Positions 15,334 through 25,900 of a stretch of DNA of 64,000 nucleotides are shown here, one piece after another (position 1 is the stretch's first letter; the number at the start of each line of letters is the position of its first letter). The stretch is from contig JANQKF010000015.1 in NCBI GenBank assembly GCA_028281285.1, forward strand, positions 1-64,000, read 5' to 3'. The notes beneath the pieces are model-generated. The model saw nothing but the letters and a program-made list of their open reading frames with translations. It made no database searches and was not told where the DNA came from. This DNA is from Cyclobacteriaceae bacterium (lineage in GTDB: Bacteria > Bacteroidota > Bacteroidia > Cytophagales > Cyclobacteriaceae). The position numbers and the translations under genes are program-made.

Positions 15334-16650
15334 ATGGAGATTATTTGGTTATTGTCAGGGTTAGTATTGGGAGCGACAATTGCATGGTTACTCGCTAGAA
15401 TCAAATTTCAGAATTCCCCGTCAGGCACCGACCAGAATAATCTCAAAACAGCACTTACCCTGGCCGAAGAAAGAGGGAAGAGGTTCGAAGAAGAGATTAA
15501 TGAGATCAAGCCCGAATTAGCGCTTGAACGTGAAAAGACCATCTCATTAAGTAATAGGCTGTCTCAAGCCGAAACCGAAAACAAAAACCTAGAGAAACGC
15601 CAAATTGAACAAAAAGAGGAACTCGAAAGACTGAATCAAAAATTCACATTAGAGTTCAAGAATCTGGCCAACGAAATATTTGAGGAAAAAAGCAAAAAAT
15701 TCACTGATCAGAATAAGTCCAATCTAACGGAGCTGTTGACGCCTCTCAAAGAAAGAATTGGTGAGTTTCAAAAGAAAGTAGAGGAAACCAATAAGGACGG
15801 TGCAGAACGAAATGCCTCATTGGTCCAACAGATCAAGCATCTTAGTGAGCTTAACAAACAGATCACCAAGGAAGCTGAGAATCTCACCAAAGCTTTGAAG
15901 GGTGATTCTAAAGCTCAGGGTAATTGGGGAGAAGTAATTCTTGAGCGCATACTGGAAAAATCAGGACTTGAAAAAGGCCGCGAATATCATACTCAGGTCT
16001 CCGAAACTACAGAAGACGGAAAACGCTATCAACCGGATGTAGTCGTCAAACTTCCTGATAACAAGAACATAATTATAGATTCCAAGGTCTCATTGGTCGC
16101 CTACGAACGCTCAGTTAACGAAGAAGCTGATAGTGAACGACTCAATCATCTTAAGCTGCATATTCAATCTATACGAACACATTTGAAGAGTTTGGGTGAA
16201 AAAAATTATCAGAATCTATACGGAATCGAAGGGTTGGACTTCGTTTTGCTATTTATTCCAATAGAACCGGCATTTACGCTTGCCGTTCAACAAGACCCGG
16301 AATTGTTCAATGATGCCTATGCCAAGAACATTGTAATCGTAAGTCCAACTACCCTGATTGCCACCTTGAGGACCATTTCATCCATATGGAAACAAGAATA
16401 TCAAAACAAAAACGCAATTGAAATAGCAAGACAAAGTGGTGCTCTTTACGACAAATTTGTGGCATTTACAGAGGACCTTAAAAATGTGGGTAAATACATC
16501 GACAGTACACAGAAAGTATATTCTGAATCAATGAAAAAGCTCTATGAAGGAACTGGTAACCTTGTGAAAAGAGCCGAAAATATTAAAAAGCTCGGAGCCA
16601 AAGCCAGTAAACAGCTGGATCAACGATTGATAGATCGATCCGATCCTTAG
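15334..16650 (+). CDS. rmuC: DNA recombination protein RmuC
   Basis: RmuC is a membrane-anchored protein with a PD-(D/E)xK-like nuclease fold that limits DNA inversion events at short repeats. It has an N-terminal membrane helix (IIWLLSGLVLGATIAWLLARI), a long coiled coil at about residues 30-180 (rich in Glu, Lys, Leu), then the RmuC domain: KGDSKAQGNWGEVILERILEKSGLEKGREYHTQ, PDNKNIIIDSKVSLVAYERS, GLDFVLLFIPIEPAF. ATG 15334 starts right at the membrane helix and follows a -7 box, so it is preferred over the track's 15295. Length is typical. Confidence 0.93.
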   Translation: MEIIWLLSGLVLGATIAWLLARIKFQNSPSGTDQNNLKTALTLAEERGKRFEEEINEIKPELALEREKTISLSNRLSQAETENKNLEKRQIEQKEELERLNQKFTLEFKNLANEIFEEKSKKFTDQNKSNLTELLTPLKERIGEFQKKVEETNKDGAERNASLVQQIKHLSELNKQITKEAENLTKALKGDSKAQGNWGEVILERILEKSGLEKGREYHTQVSETTEDGKRYQPDVVVKLPDNKNIIIDSKVSLVAYERSVNEEADSERLNHLKLHIQSIRTHLKSLGEKNYQNLYGIEGLDFVLLFIPIEPAFTLAVQQDPELFNDAYAKNIVIVSPTTLIATLRTISSIWKQEYQNKNAIEIARQSGALYDKFVAFTEDLKNVGKYIDSTQKVYSESMKKLYEGTGNLVKRAENIKKLGAKASKQLDQRLIDRSDP

Positions 16651-16945
16651 TTTCTAATTGTGTGTGATGGAACCTAAGAATAACTTACAAACCAAAACGA
16701 AATATCCCCTTACTTATGTAAAGGAAAAACGTCAAACAGGTGACGCAAAACGTTGGTGTTCACATACATATTATATCATTTTACAACTTTTTTTTCGCTG
16801 GTTACAACAATTTTCACTATGTTTACAGCGCTATCAACAGAATCGGGCTGATTCTTTTGACAGAATTAAGTTGGGTGTGTGTCATGTAATCTGGGAAATT
16901 TTGGGCCCACACTGCGCTTATTCTAGCACTATCGACAACCTAAAC

Positions 16946-19900
16946 ATGATGTATAATTTTGTCAACTTTTCGCCTAGAAAAAGGGGAATAGCCTTAGTGT
17001 TATTTGCCCTTGCTTGCGTTGTTCAGCCCATAACTGCACAAGATTCCTCATTGGACCAAAATGATGGAATATCTCTCAATTCTGAGGCTCCAACAATAAT
17101 TACACAAGACATAACGGTTCAACTCGGTTCGAGCGGAACTGTCAGCATTTCGCCCAGCCAGGTCGACAATGGTTCCTTCGATCCTGCAGGATCACTTACA
17201 TTGAGTTTGGATATAAGTTCCTTCGACTGTTCAAACCTGGGACCCAACATAGTTACACTGACTGGAACCAACGGCTTGGGTGAATCACAATCTGCTCAAG
17301 CTACGGTCACTGTTGAAGACCTTATCGCTCCTACGGTAGTTACGCAAAGCTTAACCGCTACTATTTCCGGAGGGTCATATACAATTGATCCTAACGATCT
17401 ATTGAAATTCACTGGTGGAAGAGGTGGAAGAGGCAGCAGGGGCTCTCCTATTACTTCAGATAATTGTGGTATTGCATCTGTTTCTGCAAGCCCGGCCACA
17501 CTAAGTGTTCTAAACTTAGGAATGAACATTATAACGGTTACCGTAACCGATGCTGCAGGAAATTCCAGTTCCGGACAAACTGTAGTTTATCTTGAAGACA
17601 ACGATTACCCTACAGCCATAGCCCAGGATATTGAAGTGGAGCTCGATGAGAATGGTCTGGCTACTATCACGACTGATGATATTGATAACGGTAGTTTTGA
17701 CAATGGAGGTATCAATAATATGTTCTTGGACAAGACCACCTTCGATTGTATGAATCTTGGTGTTAATGAGGTTACACTTACTGTTATTGACTACCTAAAC
17801 AGAACAAGTACAGCCACTGCTATTGTCACTGTAAAGGACGTTACTCCTCCGGATGTTGTGACCAAAGATTTGACAATTTCTCTTGGGGAAGACGGCACCT
17901 ATGAAATCGATCCGCTAGATCTACTGGTAATATGTGAGGATGCGGATATTATGATCAGCACGGGAGGACCAACGGGTGAAACTGAACCTGGTATGGGTAG
18001 TGCAATAGATTACTTCTTTGTAGAAGAGCCAACCTGTACCAAAGATAATTGTAGTATTACCGATGTTTCCGTCAGTATTGAAACATTCGACTGTACTCAT
18101 TTAGGTGTAAACGTTGTTACTGTCACGGTTAAAGATAGAAGTGGCAATACGAGCACCGCAACCGCTACGGTGACTGTGGTTGATGATATTTTCCCCACAG
18201 TCCAAACCAAGAATGCTACAGTCACTCTGGATCAATCAGGGAATGCTTCGATAACCGTGGCTGATGTCGATGATAACTCATTCGACAATTGTGATATTAC
18301 ATTATCATTGGATAGACTGAACTTTACCTGTGCTGATGTGGGCGACCAGGTCGTAACATTGACAGGAGTTGACCCAACAGGTAATTCATCTTCAGCTACT
18401 GCGGTAGTAACCGTTGTAGACGAAGCACCTCCAGTGGCAATAGCGCAACCAGTTACATTGACATTGGATGTCAACGGTACAGCAACCTTGACTGCATCTC
18501 AAGTGGATAATGGTTCAAATGACAGTTGTACAGGTGTTACACTTTCAATAGACAAAGCTTCTTTCGACTGTTCAAATCTGGGTGATAATGTTGTTACTCT
18601 GACAGTCACAGACGGTGGTGGCAATGCCGCCTCTGTAACCACAACAGTTACTATTGTGGACGATCTTACCCCCACGGTTCTTACTAAAAATGCTACTATT
18701 TCATTAGACGAGGATGGAAATGCTTCAATCACAATAGTCGATATTGATAACGGTTCATCCGATAATTGTGACCTCACGTTAAGCCTTGACAAATTGAATT
18801 TCACCTGTGATGACCTAGGTCAGAACACTGTAACTTTGACCGGGGTTGACGGTAGTGGAAATACAGCTAGTGCAACTGCCGTTGTAACCATTGAAGATAA
18901 TTTACCTCCATCGCTCCAAACGCTAGCTCCAAACTACTTTCTTGGTCCTGACGGAACGTTTACCATAGATCCTAACGACCTGTTGAAGTGGACTTCCTCT
19001 GGACGTGGCAGCCGTGGCGGTGATATCACAGAGGATAACTGTGGTATTGCAAGCATGGTTGTAAGCAAAACCGTCTTTGACTGTAATGACATTGGTCAGA
19101 ATTTAGTAACCGTTACGGTGACCGATGCTGCTGGAAATTCAGCAACGGCTACCACCTTGGTGACAATTGGAGATAACACACTTCCAACAGTGATCGCTCA
19201 GGATGCAACATTGGAGTTGGATGAAAATGGAATGGCTGTGCTGGATCCAGCGTTAATTGATGGTGGCAGCTATGACAACTGTGACATTACACTTACAGTA
19301 AGTCCACCTACGTTCTCCTGTGATGATATTGGGGTTAACACGGTGACATTAATTGCTACCGATGCCAGTGGGCTTTCAAGTAGTGCAACAGCCACTGTAA
19401 CTGTTGTTGACAATATTGCTCCTGAAGTTGTGACACAAAACATTACGGTAGTCTTAGATGAGAACGGTGAAGCCCATATTGAATCTAGAGATCTACTTGT
19501 TGTCTGCGATGATGAATTTATTCCGGATGATCCGAATGATGGTGGAAGCACCGGGGAAACTGTACCTGGAAGCGGTTTGGATAATTATTACTATACAACT
19601 CCGGTTTCGCTGGAAGGCTGTACCAGAGACAATTGTCGAATCAATAAAATAGAGACTAGTAAGCTTAAGTTTTACTGTAATGACTTAGGTGAGAACGTTG
19701 TGACGATCACAGTAACCGATGCAAGCGGAAATAGCACAACAGCAACGGCTGTAGTGACCGTTGTTGATCAAACACCTCCGACAGTTGAAACCAAGAATAT
19801 TTCAGTGAGCCTGGATGCCAATGGTTCGGTAAGCATCACTGCAGATGATATTGATAACGGATCGTCAGATAATTGTGACTTCACCCTCACTTTAGACAAG

Positions 19901-22900
19901 GAGACTTTTGACTGTTCAAACATCGGACAAAACATTGTTACATTGACCGCAACGGATACCTACGGCAATTCTACTGCTAAGACAGCAGTCGTCACTGTAG
20001 TTGATGATATTGATCCTGTTGTAATTGCTCAGGATGTGACGGTTGTATTAGACGCGTCCGGCAATGGAACGCTAACCGTTGCTGAAGTAGACAATGGCTC
20101 CTATGATAACTGTGATTTGACTTTGAGCATTGATCCTCTGAGTTTTGACTGCGATGATATTGGAACAACTGTTACTGTCACGCTGACTGGGGTAGACGGA
20201 AGTGGCAACAGTGCTTCTGCCGTGGCCAATGTTACCGTTGTCGACAATACTCCTCCCATCATTGTCGCTCCAAATATCACGTTGGCGCTGGATGAAGAGG
20301 GTAATGCAGTAATAGTCGCTGAGGAAATTGGAAATGGCTCTACAGACAACTGTGGAATTGGCAGTTATTCATTGGACAAAACAGAATTTGACTGTGATGA
20401 TCTCGGTAATAACACAGTCACTCTTACAGTTACTGACATTCATGGCAATGTTTCCACTCAAACCGTTACGATAAACGTGGTGGACGTAACGGCTCCTGAA
20501 GTAGAAGTCCTGGATGCTACGGTTAGCTTAGACGAAAATGGAAATGCTTCAATTGAGCCTGGCGATATTCTTTCCTCTTATGTAGAAGAGTGCACAGTTG
20601 AAGCCTACAGTAGTAATAATCATGCAGTATGGTTAAGCAAGTACACTGCTTCAAATGCTAATGCAAATTTCTTCTTCGATGAGAACGGGGGGACTTTGAT
20701 GCAGTTCAATGATGGCACCGCAACAGTGACTGGAATCATTGTCAACAAAAATGATCCTAATGATTCATGGGCAGTTCAACTCAATTTGGCCGAAAGACGA
20801 AACTGGGACGAATGGTCTGCTCTTGGAAGAAGCTGGAAAGGAAACGCAAGTAAGGTTGGTGAAAACTACAAGGATTGGACCTTCTACATTATGGACACTA
20901 ATCCTTCGAATCCGACCACTCTTACCGGACTTGGTTCGAACACAGGAAAGGTGAAAACATTGAGTCATAAGCCGGCAAATTACAACTACGGATTCCAAAT
21001 TGGTGAAGCCGCAAATGATAAAAATACTGACTTCGGAATGTCAGGCTGGTTCACCTACGAAAATGATCAAGGTAATTTTGTTCAAGGCGATTTCAACTTG
21101 AAAATTACATCATGCATTCTTACTACAGGTGATGGTGTATGCGGTAAAGAAGTAATAACGATAGATAAAACTGATTTTGACTGTACTGAAGCTGGTGCTA
21201 ATACGGTTACTGTGACTGTGACCGATGAAAGTGGCAATACCACAGTTGAAACTTCTACTGTGACCATTGTAGACGACATGCCTCCAGTTGTTCCTACTAA
21301 TGATCTGACTGTTGTTTTAGACCAGAATGGAAATGGGTCCATTACAATTGAGCAGGTTGATGCCGGAGCTTATGACAATTGTGAATTCACTCTTGTGCTA
21401 AGTAAAACAGAATTTGACTGTAGTGATCTCGGTGAAAATACAGTTACACTAACTGGAACAGATATTAACGGCAATGTCACCACATCAACTGCCACAATAA
21501 CAGTAGTAGACAATCAATTGCCTGTTGTGATGACCAATAATATTATCGTTGCTCTGGACGATGATGGTAATGCCTCAATTACAATAGAGGATATTGACAA
21601 TGGGTCTTATGATAATTGCGACCTGACCCTTGAACTTGATAAACTCAATTTTGATTGTGATGATATTGGTCAAAACACGGTAACATTGACTGGAACGGAT
21701 GCCGCTGGAAATGTGGTGAGCGAAACTGCCATTGTTACTGTTGAAGATACTACCCCTCCTGTCGTTTACACTCTGGCTCCTAGTTATTTCCTTGATGCCA
21801 ATGGTCAGGTAATCATCGATCCTAATGACCTATTGAAGTGGGTTGGCTCTGGTCGGGGAGGAGGTGAAATCACCAACGATAATTGTGGAATTGTTTCAGT
21901 GGAGGTGAGTAAGACAGTATTCGATTGTAACGACACTGGTCAGAATACAGTGACTGTCACCGTTACAGATGCTTCAGGAAACAGCACTACGGCCACTACC
22001 GTGGTGACTATTGGAGATAATACCCCTCCTACAATTATTGCTGAAGATGCAACTATTGAACTGGATGCGAACGGAATCGCTACTCTAGATCCAGCGATAA
22101 TTGATGGAGGAAGCTATGATAACTGTGGAGTTACACTTACGGTAGATCAACCTACTTTCAGCTGTGACAACTTAGGGCCTAATACTGTCACTCTAATCGG
22201 TACAGATCCTTCAGGACTTACAACTACTGCCACTGCTACAGTTACAGTGGTTGATAACATTGCACCAACAGTTGTCACCCAGAACATCACTGTCACTCTG
22301 GACAACAATGGTGAGGCTGTGATTGAAACGAAGGACTTATTGGTGGTATGTGACGATACTGACCTACCTGATGATAATAATGGAGGAGGACCTGTGGGCG
22401 AAACCGTACCAGGAGCAGGTGACGAATACAAAGAGATCACTACAGTTGCGGATATTCCGTCATGTACTAGTGATAACTGTCAAATCGCCTCTATTTCAGC
22501 AAGCAAAAAAGAATTCAATTGTAATGACCTGGGTCAAAATATAGTTACCGTTACCGTTACAGATGCAAGTGGCAATACGACTACTTCGACAGCAGTTGTC
22601 ACAGTTGTAGATGAAACAGCACCAACCATTGTTGCGCAGGATTTGACCCTGAGCCTCGATGCCAATGGTCAGGCTTCAATTACTCCAGATCAGGTCGATA
22701 ATGGCACTAGCGATAATTGCGATTTCACCTTGTCTCTCGACAAAGAAAACTTCGATTGTTCAAATGTTGGAACCAATGTAGTTACCCTCACAGCTACTGA
22801 CGGAAGTGGAAATACCTCAGTAGCTACAGCGACAATCACGATTGTAGATGATATCACACCTACTGTAATTGCCCGAGATGTTACAGTTTATCTTGATGAA

Positions 22901-25900
22901 AATGGCAATGGCGTGTTGACAGTTGACCAAGTAGATAATGGATCATATGATAACTGTGACATCACTTTAAGCATAGACAGAACTGATTTCAGTTGTAGTG
23001 ACATCGGTGAGAATAATCCTATTGTTACATTAACTGGTGTTGATCCGAGCGGGAATACAGCTTCAGCTACAGCCACAGTCACGGTTATTGACAACTCTGC
23101 TCCGACAGTTGTGACACAAAATATTACCGCAGCTTTGGACGCCACGGGCAACGCCATTATTTCCAGCACTCAAATAAACAATGGGTCTTCTGATAATTGT
23201 GGAATTTCATCTATAACTCTTGACAAGACTGAGTTTGATTGTGATAACCTTGGTGATAATACTGTGACTCTCACGGTAACGGATGTAAATGGAAACACAT
23301 CGACAGAGACTGCTACCGTAACAATAGTAGACAATATTGCTCCTACTGTGATTGCTCAGGATATTACGGTTTCTCTTGATGATTCAGGAAATGCAAGCAT
23401 CACTGTTGACCAAATAGATAACGGATCTTCAGACAATTGCGACATCACTTTAAGTCTTGATAAACTTAACTTCTCATGTGAGGATATTGGTACGAATACG
23501 GTAACACTTACAGGTGTCGATCCGAGCGGAAACAGTTCTTCGGCAACCGCTACGGTTACTGTAGTTGATGATACTGCTCCTGTAATCAACCCGCAGGACA
23601 TTACGGTCGCCTTGGATCAGGCAGGTGAGGCTTCAATCGGAGTCATAGACGTATTGAGTGAGTGGGGCAAGAATTGTGAAGTATCAGCAGCTTCAGGTGA
23701 CGGACATGCGGTTTGGTTAAGCAAATACATCAACAACAGTCAAAATGTGGATTTTGTCTTTGATAGCAATGGAGGAACCCTTACCGAATATTCCGATGGA
23801 ACGGCTACTATAACGGGTACAATTGTTAGTACCATTAATAGCAACGACAGTTATCAAGTGAACTTGTTCTTGTCCAATGGCGTGAATTGGACTGATTGGT
23901 CAGCGATGGGAAGAAGCTATAAGGATGAGAATGGTCATGCCAATGGAAATCACGTTGACTGGACCTACTACATCATGGATCCTGCTCAACCGAGCACACT
24001 TACAGGTTTGGGTGATAATGCTGGTGAAACCAAAGTATTGAACCACATGCCTTCAAGCTACTACTATGGCTTCCAGGTAGGCGTTGGTGCCAATAACAAA
24101 AACCCTGGCTATGGAATTTCCGGATGGTTTAGCTATACCAATGATCAAGGAAATGAGGTTCAGGGAGATTTTAACCTTGACATTGATAACTGTGAAATCA
24201 CTACTGGTGGTGGAAACTGCGGAGTGGAAATTGTAACCATTGATCAACCCGCATTCGACTGTGATAATCTCGGAACAAATACTGTAACTATTACTGCCAC
24301 TGATGCTTATGGTAACACAAGTACAGCGACAGCGACCGTAACTATTACGGACGATATTGCACCTACTGTGCTCACAAAGAATATCACAGTTTCACTTGAC
24401 GAAAGTGGAAACGTGTCAATTTCACCTGAAGATGTAGACAACGGATCTTCTGATAATTGTAGCCTCACATTAAGCTTGGATCAACTAAGTTTTGATTGTG
24501 ATGATGTTGGACAAAATACCGTTACACTTACCGGTACTGACAATAGCGGTAATACTGCTAGTGCTACCGCGGTAGTGACCGTTGAGGACAACATCAATCC
24601 TACAGTAATTACTCAAAACATTAGCGTTAGCCTTGATGCCAACGGTTCTGTGACCATATCTGCAAGCCAAATTGACAATGGTTCTTCTGACAACTGTGAA
24701 ATTGGCTCCATCACGCTGGATAAGGCCACTTTTGATTGTGAAGACTTAGGAGATAATACGGTAACGTTGACAGTTGTTGACTCTAATGGAAATCAATCGT
24801 CAGCAACTGCGACAGTAACTGTTGTAGATGATATCGACCCCGTTGTGATCACTCAGGACATCACTATCGCCCTTGATGCGAATGGCAATGCCACCATAAC
24901 TACAAATCAGGTAGATAACGGTTCTTATGACAATTGTGATTTGTCATTAAGCCTTGATAAAGTCAATTTCTCTTGTGATGATTTGGGTGAAAACACCGTA
25001 ACACTATCAGGTGAGGATTCCAGTGGAAACACAGGTTCTGCAACAGCAAAAGTGACTGTTGTAGACAACTCGGCTCCAGTAATTAGTGGAATGCCTTCAA
25101 ACCTTGTTTATCAGGAAACAGACACAGATTGTGGTCAGACGATCACTTGGACTACTCCTACCGTGACCGACAATTGTGATGTAACTGTCACCAGCTCACA
25201 CAATTCCGGAGATTTCTTCCCTGTAGGAACTACAACCGTAAGTTATACAGCTACAGACAATTCTGGTAATCAGACCGTGGAGTCGTTTACAGTTGAAGTT
25301 GTTCCGGTTGCCCTCGAGATTTCATTAAGCCCATCAGTTTTCAACACTGATGAAGGTTATAACATCAGCTGTGAAGGGGCAGCAGATGGTTCGATTGATG
25401 CTTCAATATCTGGAGGATGCTCACCTTATTCAATCAGTTGGAGTAATGGTAGCACGGACGAAGATATTTCAAATCTAGGGCCAGGAACTTATTCTGTGAC
25501 AGTAACGGATGCCAACGGCACGTCAGCAACAGCCCAGGTGACCCTTACAGAACCTGATGAGCTGGGAGTGGCGATGGCAATGACGCCAAGGAAGACTATA
25601 GCTGAGTATGGTGAAATGCACACCATCTATCTTGGTTACGGTGAGCAGTACGCCATGATCGAGGCGAACGCCTACGGAGGCAATGAAGGATATACCTATG
25701 ATTGGTCGCCTAGTACTGAAATACTTTGTGAGGATGAGAATGTAATTACAGTGGCCCCAGAAGTTACTACTACTTATACTGTGGTAGTTACTGATGCCAA
25801 CGGTTGCACCACTACCGAAGAATTTACCGTAAATGTTGTGGATGCAAGGTGTGTTACCAACGACAACACGCAACTTGGGGATGCTCTCCTGCCGGGAATC

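Larger units (their letters stand above)
17090..25075 (+). repeat. 27 tandem HYR-like repeat units within the adhesin
   Basis: Units begin at P-[TEV]-V-V-[TI]-[QK] and end V-T-V-V-D-D-x-[TA]. Most are 79-80 codons. Nearly all carry two Cys (DNC and FDC), consistent with one disulfide per domain, and Asp/Asn-Gly motifs (LDENGNA) that could bind calcium. Variant units contain DPNDLLKW plus a Gly/Arg stretch, a DLLVVCDD long form, or the HAVWLSKY insert. Confidence 0.9.

Noticed and set aside
16658-16945. 96-codon N-terminal extension of the giant adhesin
   Set aside because: The extension is rich in Tyr, Cys and Arg with no domain, and would put 96 residues before the signal peptide. Only a one-mismatch -7 box (TATGTTTA) is visible in this gap.
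17296-24670. Many minus-strand ORFs of 60-100 aa inside the adhesin
   Set aside because: They repeat with the unit period and are mirror images of the repeated codons.
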